Made by a program: the position numbers and the translations under genes | The notes under the pieces: model-generated | The model's database searches: none | What the model was told of the DNA's origin: nothing | The model's input: only the letters and a program-made list of their open reading frames with translations | Assembly (NCBI RefSeq): GCF_008831285.2 | Contig: NC_045138.2 | Location: 29,297,934-29,361,933 of the forward strand | DNA from: Nymphaea colorata | Taxonomy: Eukaryota; Streptophyta; Magnoliopsida; Nymphaeales; Nymphaeaceae | Length of the DNA: 64,000 bases | Reading direction: 5' to 3' | Shown here: positions 9,629 to 22,157 of the stretch, piece by piece | How the letters are laid out: the number at the start of each line of letters is the position of its first letter | How positions within the stretch are numbered: the stretch's first letter is position 1

Positions 9629-12600
9629 AGCTTGGTGTGCAAAGTCTGCTTCTTTAATGCAAAAGAGGTGCACGCATGAAAAAAGAACAAAAAAAATCGA
9701 AGTAGCAGATTCATCATGCACTAGGTTCAACAGGCAGATCTGTTTACCAGTCAGCGGTGAAAGTGTGACCCTTGCCCTGAACTATTTCTGGTGCCAAAGA
9801 ATCTGCCATTCCGCAAATGGTGAAGGTTCTTTCATTGGACAACCTTTTCCCGAATCTGAAGTCAACTAGCTAAAAAACATGAAATGAAGGTGAACCCTAA
9901 CTTGAACATGCACCACGTTCTTTTCTTCAATCCAACATGACAACTATGAATAAAGGGATCTTGGAGACAAACCTGGAGATGACCAGTTCGATCAAACATT
10001 AAAACATCAGGTGACACTCCCCTGTAAAGAATACCATTCTGGGATTTTGGAAAAGCAAAAGATACAGGAGTAAGTAGTCTCCACGTAATCAAACTAACAA
10101 GGACCAAAAATGAAGAGTTTTACCAATTTCTAACCTTGTGCAATTGCTCTAAGGCAACAACAACAGAAGCAGCGCAAAAACGAACCGAAGGTTCATCTAA
10201 TGGTACATGTACTATTGAGGATAATGTACAAGTCAGACATGTTTTCAGCAACAATCCAACATAATGTTCATCTGCACAAGTAGACAGAATTCTTGGCACA
10301 CACGTAACATGACTCGAGCTCTTCATAAGATTTCTCTCCTTCAAGACTTGTGATTCCCTTCCAAGGTGCTTTATCCTAGCCTTTGAGAACCTCTTCAAGC
10401 TCAGAATGTTTTCTGGTAGCCAAGTACAAAAAGTCCAGTATTGTCAATCATAAAGGTCATGTTATCACACCCTCATATCTGAAAAAAAGTAACAAGAAAG
10501 CCTAGGCAAGTTTCACACCTGAGACTCTCAAAGAGACAAGTCCAATCTCACTGCAATCTGTTGAATGAACACCAGTTTGCCATTCCTGTTCAAAAAAACT
10601 ATATAGCTGACTACCGGTATCTAGCAAAAGAATTTGCACCCACTTTCACCTATGGCAATCAAAAGCATTTTTCAAATAATAATATTATCTTCACCTACCA
10701 GCTCAGCAAACTGAACCTTCGGAAAGTCTTCTGTATCTATGTTTGCAGTTGGTTTCGTAGGAGAACCTAAAAAGTGGTCTCTGGACCTAAAAGCAACAAA
10801 AAAGACGGGAAGAATTGCATAAGCTACCCAGGAAATACGCCAAAAAAAAAAAACAAAAAACACCACCATTTGCTGGTTTAGGGTCTGCCTGGCAACATAG
10901 TGCATGAAAAGATAAAAAGCAACAATCTAGTTAGCGGAAGGGGAAACTTTCTCATTCAAAGTTTCAACTTTCAAACCACAAATCTCACATACTTGTTATC
11001 ATCTTGGGGGAGTTTAACTAAAGGTCCAACTGCAGAATCAAACTTTTCCTTTGTGATGACTTCACAGATGACATCACCAATTGCTGTTGCAGATAAAGAT
11101 TCAATGTTTTCACCAAGAAGTGTCCATTCCCCAAAATAGCCTCCCTCCTTCTTAATCAAATGTCTACTGCTTCTCTGATACTTATCTGACCGATCAAGTG
11201 TCTCTGGCTGAAGACTATTTTCACTTGGAGTTTTTATCAGATCTGTATCATACGACAGCTTTACCTGTCCTTTCTGTATAATATACAACCCGGAGAGGTG
11301 TTCATTCTGGAAAAGATAAGTAGCAATCAGTATGATCAATAACATTATCACACCTAAAATCACAACTGCCTCATTGCATTCAAAAATGACAAGTAAACAT
11401 TAAATAAGCACATTCAGCTTCAGGTGATCAACCTCAAGAGCGAAAGACAGATCTATGAATTTTAGAAAATTTCACTTGTATAAGAACTCACACTAAACAA
11501 CATATTCAAGACCTTCAGATTTTTTACTAAGAAGTGATAACAGAGAAACAAGCACAAGGTACAAGATCATCCAACAATAAATCATATCCAAGAAGAGTCG
11601 ATGCAATTATGTCAGGCATGAAATCAGGCACAGCCAAATTAATACTGTCACTGATGCTACATAAATACCAGCTTTGATCCTGTTCTAGTACCCACCAGTT
11701 ACACCAGGCTCACAAGCAAGAAAGTGTCACATGCAATACCAATGGTTTTCTTAGAAGTTCTAACCGCTCCTTTAAGTTGCACTAAGGGATCCACCAAACA
11801 GACATTCTCAAAGTGCAAATCTTAAGCATCACATAAGAAAGAAAGTGGCAGATCTCTTGCCAGGAAGGATAATGTTTTCTAACTATGTTGAGTTTTCAGA
11901 AACATTAAGGCAGCAAATATTTATCAAGAGCGTAGAAAGTGCCAGTTCAGTATAGGAGAGGCTTTCAGGCCTTTCTTATATTTTCTCATTCATCTTACTG
12001 CATGTGGATACAAATATTTGATTGGTTCCAATGGAAATGGACCAATATAATGACATGAGCAAGACAGATTTTTAAAGTCAGTAGGGAAACCGACATCTAG
12101 TAACACATGGACCATTCTAAAAATCTTACATTTAGGCAAAGGAAAATCAAAGTTCGCTAAAGTGCATTACAAGCTTTATAAACACAAGTAACAAACCTTA
12201 TTGATTATTGTCTCTCCATCTGAGAAGGAGATCTCCACAAGAGAATCTGCGATATCACTTAACTGCATGATTGTCAATTTTGAAAGACAATCTACAGATC
12301 GAAGCAACTTTAAGGCTGATAAGTTGGAAAATTCTGACATAAGTATTGCTCGAAAATCTTCTCTTTTCAATGCCCAGAGTGCTCCTTTTGTCACTGCCCG
12401 CACAGATGCCTGAAGGGGCTTATTGTACCTGTTTACAGCAGAGAAGTGGGAATCCTTAATCAACTAATTGTAGTTTTGGTGATAAGTAACCAATAAATCA
12501 AGACAATCAAGACAGAGGAAGAAATTATCATACATTAATGCTAATTCCCCAAAACATGACAACTTTTCAGCTGTATACCGATGCAAAACCCTACCCGCCT

Positions 12601-15439
12601 CCTTTTCCTCGGTCTTTCCTTCCTGTTATTTCATATAATTTGTTATACTTCAGCCAGAACTTTGCAAATTTTATGGTACAAAGACATACAAAACTACATG
12701 ATCAATCACAGACAAGAGAACGTCCTTTCCTTTCATAATTTTAAAAGCCAGTGAATGACACTTAGTTGGACACAATAGGAAATAAATGTAGTTATGCTGG
12801 TCGAAGCATCCATATATTCAAAACCCTAGCAAGTTGAGAAGCAAAGGGAACAGAAAAAAAACAACCAAGGATGAAATGGAAAATTAAGAGCATATCCCTA
12901 GTGGCATACCTGAGAAGCAAAAACTTCAAATTCTCCACTGCCAACAACATAAAAGCAATCTCCTTCCCCACCCTAGAATAATCCCCACATGGTAAGTATG
13001 AATATTAAAATAGTAAACATATCAACTCACTACAATTCACTGGCAAATTTTTTCAATGACGACACTGCCTGGAGAGAATTTTCCACGTAGAAAAGACTGA
13101 CCTGCTGCACAACAATATCTCCAGTTTCAACCTCAACCTTTTGCATGGATTCAATCAGAACATGGCGTTGAGAATCAGTCAGTTTTCTGAACAAGAAATG
13201 ATCATTTAATGCTCGTTCAATGTGTGCCTGACGACAGAAAAAAATCACATAACAAAGTCAATAACCATTAGCAAACTAACAATTAGGAAAACACAAATGG
13301 TGAGATTACAATAAAGATTCCACTAGCAGTCTCCACATTTTCCTTTTTTATCTAAAGCAACGTGTCTAACAAAGAAAAGAAAGAGCAGCAATACTTCTTC
13401 TTCCCAGGTTTTCCTGTGAGGAATGGATGGAGGGATCCAAACGTGTCCATTCTCCAAAGAGCACTCAATGGCTCTGAGACGAGCCCTTGATAAATCATGC
13501 CTACCACGATGGTTTCTTGAATTCCAACCCATAGGTGTCGGTGATTCAGACCCTGTAAATTCTCCAACTTGCTGTAGAGATTTCACACCAACATCAGAAG
13601 CCTTTTGACCCATATCTATCTGCAGATTAATGTAATGGTGTTAATCCAAGATTCCAAATAATTTCCATCAAAAAATGACCTAAAAAATGAACCAAATCAA
13701 AGACAAAAAGAAACATCACCAACATACACTATTCAAACCATTGACATGCACAACGATGATTGTTATGTCATCAGTGCGAGTTTCATATTGCAACCATAAT
13801 CGGTAAGATTCAGCAACAATCGCAGCACACGCATCACGTGGATCCTTGTACTTTGCAACCTGGTCATTTGGGTTAAGAATGTACAAGCCCTTTTAGGATA
13901 TTAGCACATATTCATACACGTGCAAAATGTTGTGGTGCAGGACAAATCCTTGATAGTTGAAATGCATTGGATGCCTAAATCTAAGAGACTCCATGATCAG
14001 CAAGCATGTTATGCAGACGTTTAACAGCTGAAAATCAAACTATTGTGCCATAACATGACATCAAATCGAAAAATAAAAAAGGACAAAGTACATGCATTTT
14101 GGAAAGACGCATCTGTGAGTAGGAGATGCAAAAAAAGGCATATGAAAAATCCAGATTGGATAAAATCTCTCAAGAAACCTACGAAAGAATTGAAAATTTT
14201 TGCAGTTTGGTGTTGATGTTTGTTGAAAAACCAGTTGCTTCACCTTCAACCAGGAAACCAAATGTTAGGGGGTAAGTGAGCAAATATCAAATTTGGGCAA
14301 GAAAAACATTTTTAACATCTGCAAGCTTTTGGAAACGCCATGAAGTTATCAAAACACAGCATGCAATGGATGCCCTTTTATTCCACTAGAGAGCAGAAAG
14401 AGTTTCTTCTTACCATGTCGACCACCATTTGACTAGAAATAAATTCAAACACTCCATCACTTGCAATCACAAAGAATGGATGATTTGCTGTCAACTCCAT
14501 TACAGCGACCTCTGGAGTAGCAACAACTCCAATACTCTCTGCAATTGAATCTCCAATACTCCTCGTGAATGCAGTACCTGGAAACATGCCATTCGGCACC
14601 CAGAGCCTGGGCGGATCACCATCGTCATCTTCCTCGTTGCCCCAACACTGCACATCAGGATTCTTCAGTCCTTCAATCTGATCCAGCGTGAGAACTCTAG
14701 CTCCACAACTCTTCACCCTAGCAAGTTCATCTACTCGAAATGGTGTTTGATCAATTGACAGATCAACAGCTACGATATCCTTTCCCCTCCTCTCAGCAAT
14801 CACTGCCCTAGAATCACCACAATTCGCAACGTAGAGAGTCGCCCCTCTAACCAGCACGGTTATTGCTGTAGTTCCGCTCATGCTATCATCCAAAACATCA
14901 GCGTGCAACTGAGAATTCGTGAGCAAGAACGCTGACTGGAAAGCCGCAGCAGCATCCGTCCTGAACCGGCTCTCTCTCAGCAAATTCTCACACAACTTCC
15001 TCTTGACAAACTGCGAGCATTGCGCCCCGAACTCCCCGTGCCCATCGAATACGCCGAAGAAATGGTCCCCCTCGTCCGTCCCAAAGGCCGTGTGGATGCA
15101 GAAGCTATCCTGATTCGCCTTATCCAGTGCCTCTGGATAGTACCCCCGCTGCGAGAGGTACGAGTACCTCAATTCGAAACCCCCAGGGGCCACACGAACT
15201 GACCGAGAACCATCCGGAGGCAGGAACTGCGACGAGACCCTGGACAATCTGGCGATTCCCAACTCGGAGTCACGATTCCTCGAAAAATGACTCAACTGAT
15301 CAACACGCTCCGTCTCTTCATCCGACGATGAACTCTGCGGTACATCCCCTTTGGGTTCAACAGTCCCCCCAAGCTTCGGCGAAACCCTAGGCGTGGAAGT
15401 CTCCTGCAGCGTGCAACACCTCGAGTTCACACACCCCAT
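7548..15439 (-). CDS. PP2C / cyclic-nucleotide-binding / protein kinase-like fusion protein (plant PKG type)
   Basis: Fifteen coding exons, in transcript order: 15439-14414, 13859-13728, 13619-13395, 13227-13102, 12972-12910, 12622-12534, 12428-12197, 11306-10993, 10786-10699, 10585-10519, 10412-10135, 10038-9973, 9869-9748, 8065-7909, 7793-7548. All have GT-AG borders and sum to 3231 nt, one open frame of 1076 residues. Residues ~88-386 are a PP2C phosphatase with metal-site motifs (FDGHGE at 131-136, [14 protein letters not shown]). Residues ~480-605 and ~615-740 are two cyclic-nucleotide-binding domains (FGELAL 548-553; FGEW 689-692). Residues ~766-1060 are an AGC-like kinase fold (K794, E813, APE 928-930). 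The start at MGCVNSRCC, four codons inside a longer frame, is preferred as it gives a myristoylation/palmitoylation motif. The length matches the family (about 1,090 residues in Arabidopsis). The rice member is reported as a cGMP-dependent kinase/phosphatase in gibberellin and salt signalling. The kinase and cNMP sites are altered (see findings). Confidence 0.95.
9565..9628. repeat. compound (CT)n(TA)n(TG)n microsatellite
   Basis: Consecutive dinucleotide runs: CT to about 9592, TA to about 9612, then TG to 9628. It lies inside the intron between the 9869-9748 and 8065-7909 exons of the PP2C-fusion gene, or just beside the former. Confidence 0.9.
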
Positions 15440-15539
15440 TTCCTCCCTCACATCAACAGAACACCCTCAACCATCTCCACCAACCCTGACGGCAACACCA
15501 AAAGTGAACTCAACCCCTTCATGATCCCCCTCCAAGCTC
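15440..15539 (-). other. 5'UTR part of the second exon of the PP2C-fusion gene
   Basis: On the minus strand, a T-run ending in TTTTTTTAG precedes 15539, giving a plausible acceptor 100 nt upstream of the chosen ATG. An upstream donor (CTGCGGCAG-like end followed by GTACTCTC) lies at 15764/15763, implying a non-coding first exon at about 15764-15870 and a 224-nt leader intron. Confidence 0.55.
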
Positions 15540-15763
15540 CTAAAAAAATATTCAAGCTCAGAAGACTGTCTCACACCAGACGAGACCTCAAATGCTCAAA
15601 CTGAAACTGAATAGCACCCCAGCGCGACTTCTACAGCGAATTCAAGAACCAATTCCTCTGATTCCGTGTTGAAAAGTAAAAATCAGAAGCAACAATCAAG
15701 CAATTCAGATCCTAAAAGAAATCAACAGAGAAAAAGGGAACTCATAAGTGAAGAAGAGAGTAC

Positions 15764-15910
15764 CTGCGGCTCTGCGACAAAGAAGTAGAGGCGGCAAAGG
15801 AAGACGAAGATGAAGCAGAGAAGGAACGAGGATCGTTACTAAGAGCGCGAGCTCACGGTATAGATAGTTAGAACATCCTCTCTCTTATCTCTCTCTCGCT
15901 CTTTAAAACT
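15764..15910 (-). promoter_or_regulatory. probable leader exon and promoter-proximal CT/GA tract of the PP2C-fusion gene
   Basis: The minus strand just upstream of the leader donor is rich in GA/CT runs (about 15878-15902), as is common near plant transcription starts. No unambiguous TATA box was identified, so the transcription start is only placed to within about 100 bp. Confidence 0.4.
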
Positions 15911-18900
15911 TTTTAATTTCGAGAAAAAACGGCCCGTTACGATTCCGTTACTTCCCTCACAGACACCCGAAGTCAACCAGATTTCACGAGGGGCTTGACT
16001 TCCGCAACTGGACCAAAATGATTCTCCATCGTCAACTTCCTCGAAACTTTCTTTGTCGTATTCGAGAGGGCTTTTATGTCTTTTCCTAGCGACATGGAGT
16101 TACGAGTGCGTGACATAAGGGATTCGGTTCCCATGAAATGACCGAACTCTCACACCCTCTTCCCCGAAAAGACGGACCAGTCTTCCTACGCCGACCGTTG
16201 CTTCTCGGGGTTAAACTGTCTTTTCCTCTAGAGAAGAAGAGAGCCGACGATGGAAAGAGCGAAGAGCCGTGATACGATGAGGGCGTGCCTGACAGAGTGC
16301 GAAAATCGGACGCAAACATTTCCTCATCGGATAATAAAAGCGAGGGAGAAGAAGAAAGAGCGGCGGTCCTCCGCCACCCATCTTTCAAACGCTCCAATTT
16401 TGGTATAGAACATACGTTGGACTGACATTAATGCGCATTGCGCACCTTACCCTATGTTTAATTTATATTCTATTTTATGGATGTCCCCAAGTAAGAGGAC
16501 TCAAGAGACATATTGCCAAGTCAATTTCTATGGACGTTATATTCATGTGCCACATAATGCGAAGCATGGTATCGAAATAAAGGTCGAATATCATTTCTTA
16601 GAAAAATGACACAGCCTTAACACAAATACTGAAGAAATCATGTCTTGTTCAACTAAAAGGCATTGAACCATGTGGATGGAGCGCTCGTATAAAGTGATCG
16701 CAACATGAGTACGAGTATGTGAGGCTTGTGCGCATGCGAGCATACCTCAGATGCGCAAGTCATGAAAAGTTTGGAGCCGTAAAACAGTAGACTGTTTATC
16801 TATTGACCGCAAGACTTATGCTCTCATCGACACGTCCGCTTGTCTTGCGTGGGGAACTTTGATCTTGATGCCATGCTGCTCCAATCGGCGTATCATGAGT
16901 CGACATCATGATGATATCGTGGTGATGTTGATCACGATGACATACCTCCAGCGGGACCGTCGACATGGTACATGCACTAGATAGTCCCGCATGAGGAGCT
17001 CGTCATGTTGCATGTTGCCATGAACGGAATAAATATGATGGCATGAGATGTGGATGCTCCTGTAGCAACTTTATAGTAGATTAGGTTTTAATTAAAGAAA
17101 AAAAGTTAGAATCAAGGCAACCAATTATTTAGAATTTCTTTTTATAAGTTTTTTAAGATTAACAATAAATTTTTAATATGAGACTATACTCCCTTTAGAT
17201 CATATACATCTTTGATTCTCTAGGTGTATGACCTAAGTGTTAAATCATATTTTGATCACTTTTGAACTTGAGTATTTGGTTTGATGGATCTCAACTCACT
17301 TTTTAACAGTTTCAGTTTCGATAAAAAAAATTAAGAACCAAGACAACCAACTACTTTTAACTATCTTTTTATAAACTATTAACAAACTTTTACAATTTTT
17401 AAATGCAAGACTAAACTTTTGAATGTCACACTGGAGAGAATTATCCATATCATGATAAATTGCTCATGCAAAAGATGGGACCATTGCGCTTTTTCTAGAG
17501 GTTAGGGTAGAGTGGGCTCACCGGAGGATGGATGGTCATGGACCACGGGGTTTAAGGAATGACAATCCATTCCATATTTATGTAGGTGAATGGTGATGGT
17601 GGGCTCGCCTCCCCCTCCCCCAAAAAAGCGAGCTGCCTTTCTTACCAGTCAATCTCCATCTCCCCAGCTCAGCCTTTGCCCAGCAGGCCTTGTGGCTCCA
17701 TTGCAGCCACACGTCACCTACATCCACATCAATACCAACATACAAATTTATCCACACCAAACTCACATCTCCACGTCTCTCTCTCTTTACGATTCAACTC
17801 TTTCTTGAAAAGTGACAAGACCTGCACAAAAGTTTCAAGTTGAAAGAAGAATCAGTAAAACCAATCTCATATTAAGTTTGATTTTTGGGTGTTTTCTCTT
17901 CCCAAAGTTTCATGGATCTGGATCAGTAAGTGGGGAGGGTGGATGTCCATTAAAAAAGACAAAGAAAAGCATGAGTGAGGAGTCGTGACTAAACAAAGCA
18001 GATAAAAATCAAGTTCCAGAATGAAACTGATGGGAGCCACTTTTCTTATATGATATAGGACATATGCATTCTCTTATGCACTCTTCAATCCATCTGACTC
18101 CTCCTACACACTTAGACAATCCATGGCTATTAATCTTATTTTATCTCTCTGCTCGTTTTACATTAAATAGTAGTAGATGATGGGAGATGGAGATTAGCCT
18201 GGGTGCCTGTTCGTAGCCGCTAATCAAAGTTATTTTTTTCCTCCAATATGATAGTGTATATGTATATATATATATATATACACACACACACGTTTGTTTA
18301 GATTTTTATTCTAAAAGTTACATAGAATTGGGCGTATATTGGGTGCAATTATTTTTTAGATGACTAAACACTTTCAACATTTATCAACTTCTTGTGATTC
18401 AAAAGTTGATCTCTACCAAACCAACCATGCATGTAGACCATCTTCATATAAGTTCGTATTTGGACATAAACTAGCCAGGAAATGACTTAAAATTTAAATT
18501 ATTGCATACTTTCATATTCATATATGCTTTTTAAGTAGGTAAATAATATTTTAATGAAATGATTTTTCAGAGATTGAATTCTTTTTTTCTCGTTGTACTA
18601 GTCAATATGTGTACCGTAATTGCCGTTCATCATCAATGTCAATTCAAAACAAATACAGACTTCAAACGTAGACATGGTAAATTATAGACATACGCACTCA
18701 AAATCTTATTATGAACTAGACGTTTAAGAAAAAGAAGAAGAAGAAACTGTTGCTGTAGTTTTCATTTCATTTTCTAACTTCCTGCGATTCAGTGGTACAC
18801 TTTTGTCCTCATCAGTGACGCCACAGCTAAAATTTTGCTGAGAAAAACGTCCTCCCCATCATATGAACTCTGAAAGAAGTCGGCTAACAGCCACCCCGAA

Positions 18901-20896
18901 GAAAAATACTTCTTTATAAAAGGGTCTCCTGTTCATTGCCTTTACAGGTCACAAGATGAATCTCCACACATAATTCTCACAACTTTTTGAGGTCAGCCAA
19001 ATGGGGAACTACCCAGCTGGGGAATTGCTCTAAAGGAAGACAAAAAGGGTCCTACTGCTTTATGATATTTTATCTCAAACACTTTGTTTTCTTTTGTTTG
19101 TTTTATTGAAAGGTAAACTGCAGAAGAAGTAAAGAACTTACATCAGTTCAGATATTGGGAACAGGATGTCTCTTTCTCGACAAAAACGTATAGCAGGATA
19201 TTAGCTGGAACTAATGAGAGGGAAGGTACACAATTGACAGTTTTGTTTACAGATCACATATCATCAAGTCCAGTGGGAGTCTGGTGTGCATCAACAAGAG
19301 GACGAGCGGCGTCATGACCTCTAAATTGTTTGGTACTTGAAAAAAATGGAGTCTTCATCATCATGGTAGGTATCTTTTCCTTTTCCTGGAGGAAACTATT
19401 GCAAGTGCTGCCAGTGGGTGTTTGAGTTGCCTTGCTGCATCAAAGGCCAATTGTTTTGGATCTCTTAAACTTTGGCAGTCTCAGAAACTCGTGTTATTCA
19501 AATAACTATGATGTATTTTTACTCATAATCATAAATAATGTCTCGGAGTTTTAAACGATAAGGTTTTTCTCGAGTATAATACGGTGAACTTAAAAAAATA
19601 AAAAAAAAATATGATAAATTTTAAAAAAAATTAAAAAACTAAAAATTGGAGAAAAGTAAAATAAATGAAAAGTTAATAATACAAACATCAAAAGATAAGT
19701 AGATTTGCAACAAATAAAAAATAAAAAGTGAAAAAAAAAAGCTGTTTGGCATTAAAAAAACTGAAAAAAGTGAAACAAAAAACACGAAAAAACGTATTTT
19801 AACGTGTTTTTTCGTTCTTAACATTTTTTTAAAAAAAAGATGTTTCTTTAAAGTTTTAAACGGTCATTTAATTTATCGCATTTTTTCGGGCTTTTTTGGA
19901 GAAAAAACGTGCTTTCTATTACTATAAATTTACTACAGTTGAATTAGTTGATGTTTGGGGCGAGTAGTGCCAAGTCAGACTCAAGTTCTAACTTGCTCAA
20001 ATCTTGACTGATGGCCGGATTTGTGGGCAATCTGAGCTGACTCGAGCAATCCCCAAGTCAACCCAACAAGTCTGCCAACTATGATTAAGAGCGTATTCGG
20101 TGTGAAAGACATGTTTTTTCTTGAAAGACAAGATTGCTGTAGATTATCACAAACAATTGGATCATGCCAAACACGTTATAAAAGTCAGTCAGATTCATAA
20201 AGGGAATGAATTTTAAAAAAATATATATCAATTAACGTGCAATTTTTTATTTGTTCATTTTACACCTGGTGCATGTCTCTATGCATACAGAACAGAACAG
20301 GAACAATGGACAAATTTTTATTTTGTTTATTAATTCAATCTTCCAAAGACAACTTATCCGGCCAACAAACGCAATAAATAATTGAAAGAGGCTTATTTAT
20401 TTTAAATTCATTTATTGGGTTGTCGAGCAAAAGGATGCAAGGTGGTGGACCAACCTGTTTGAATTGCTGGTTGGGACTAGGCTCAGTAATTATCTTGGTC
20501 GAGAGACACAGCTGGGCATGAGACGATAAAAGCAACCCAACCGACATTGAACACTTGCAAGATATATTCTGCATTAATTTATTGCCAATAAGCTCTGGGA
20601 GAAGCCCCACTTTGGATCAAAAACTTGTTCTTCCTCCATGGTTTTGTTAACATGAGTGGACCGAAATAATCAGATCAACCGATAGCCAAAGGAATGTTCA
20701 CAGAGTTTGCAATGAGAGAGGGAGAGATAGAGATAGAAAGCCGATAAAATGAAAATGCATAATAAAATTTGTGAACAAGAAGTCTACTAGATGTGAGAGA
20801 TAAACAAAGAAAGAAGAAGAACTGTGCCTACCCAATATTTTGCCTACTACTTCATGGGTTGCGCAGGTGTCTTTGTTCCAAATAAGTAGAGCACAG
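15911..20896. other. intergenic, no gene recognised
   Basis: No ORF with recognisable content. Contents include a compound (TA)n/(CA)n microsatellite at about 18256-18290, an AT-rich low-complexity block at 19590-19910 with a perfect 9-bp palindromic arm pair (CGAAAAAAC / GTTTTTTCG around 19786-19816), and otherwise unremarkable sequence. ORFs at 16086-16397 and 17578-17843 overlap each other on opposite strands and resemble nothing known. Confidence 0.5.
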
Positions 20897-21470
20897 CAGC
20901 GGCAGAGCCACACGAGGGGCATGTGTCATGTGTGGGCAACTGCCTACACAGCCCTATGGGTTCTAAACTGGAAATGAGGCTGGACCTAGTTCTATCTATA
21001 TGAGGCGCCCCACACTATAGCCAGGTCCCCAAGTCTATGATTTTTGTTTAATTTTGAATCAATCACCATCAGGCACGCTAGAGGCAGGTGTAGGCAAAGC
21101 CCAAAAAATTTTTTATTCATATTGTCATTTAGGCCCAGTTTGATATCAAGGTGAAATTTGGAACATTAAAGTTACCATGAAAAAAAAAATCCATGATAAA
21201 AAGTTGAACCTCAGAGAGTTCAACTTTTTTGTAGGGTAAAATTACCCAGTTTTATCTAATTTAGCATGGTATTTTTTTTTTGTGTGGTTTGAAAAAGAAA
21301 AGTCGTCCAAAAACTTACAATTTCTCTCAATGTACAGTAAAATTTTTGTGACGGGGTCTTATAGTTAACTTTTCTCATTTATACATTAGTTCCCCCTTAA
21401 AAGTTCAAAATTTTATCCATAGTGCCCCTTAACGGGCTACAGTCCCCGTTCTCCTGGGGCTCAGCCACTG
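20897..21470. mobile_element. non-autonomous hAT-like element, CAGYGGC ends
   Basis: It begins CAGCGGCAGAGCCACACGAG and its other end, read in reverse complement, begins CAGTGGCTGAGCCCCAGGAG: related terminal inverted repeats. The flanking octamers GAGCACAG and AAGCACAA match at 6 of 8 positions, consistent with an aged 8-bp target duplication. No transposase frame is present in the 574 bp. A similar terminus is at 4213 (minus); weaker ones are at 5511 and 36549. Confidence 0.55.
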
Positions 21471-21764
21471 AAGCACAATGGGCAAATGTAATTTGAATTT
21501 GGAAAAAAAAAATCAATCTTTATTTCTCTAAATGAGAAATTTATTTTTCATTAAACCCTAACACATAGGATTTGACTTTCGCAATAAAAACATTCACACA
21601 ATGTTCCATGAATTTATCCTAAAGATTGAGCAGGTCATGAAATACGATATTACATTGTTTCATGAATTTACTCAATCTATGAGCCAGACTTAGTTTCATC
21701 AAACACAACTATTGTCAAACACCCCCAAAGAGAAAGTACGAAAGACAGTGCAGATGAGAATAAA

Positions 21765-22157
21765 TAGGGATGTCAATGGATTAGGTTCAAACCGAATGTA
21801 TTCTTAGTCATATCTGTTTTTTAGGATATTCACATATTCAGATTTGAAATCAGACTTGAGCGTATAAAAAAAAAAGTCCATAACATGAATTAGGAAACTG
21901 ATTTCTTGATTCAAATCTGATTTTTAAATTCACATTGAAACCCGAATCTGAATTTTAAACTGAATCTGGCCGGACTTTCAAAATATAGGGGCATATCTAT
22001 TTAAGAACTAAATTGTTCGAATCAAAATGGATGTCATTTCTTAAATCTAAATCCTATCTGACTTTTTAATCAGATACTAAATGTTTTTTCAAATCCAACT
22101 ATGTTGGAATGCTTTAGGTTGGATATCGAATCCAAATAGAATATACTAACATCCCTA
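21765..22157. mobile_element. possible MITE with AGGGATGT ends
   Basis: The segment starts AGGGATGTCAATGG and ends ACTAACATCCCT, a short imperfect terminal inverted repeat. The interior repeats ATTCAGATTTGAAATC-like motifs in both orientations. No target duplication could be recognised, so the borders are tentative. Confidence 0.4.

Noticed and set aside
14919-15390. Plus-strand ORFs opposite the first PP2C exon
   Set aside because: They are shadows of the strongly supported PP2C frame on the minus strand and resemble nothing themselves.
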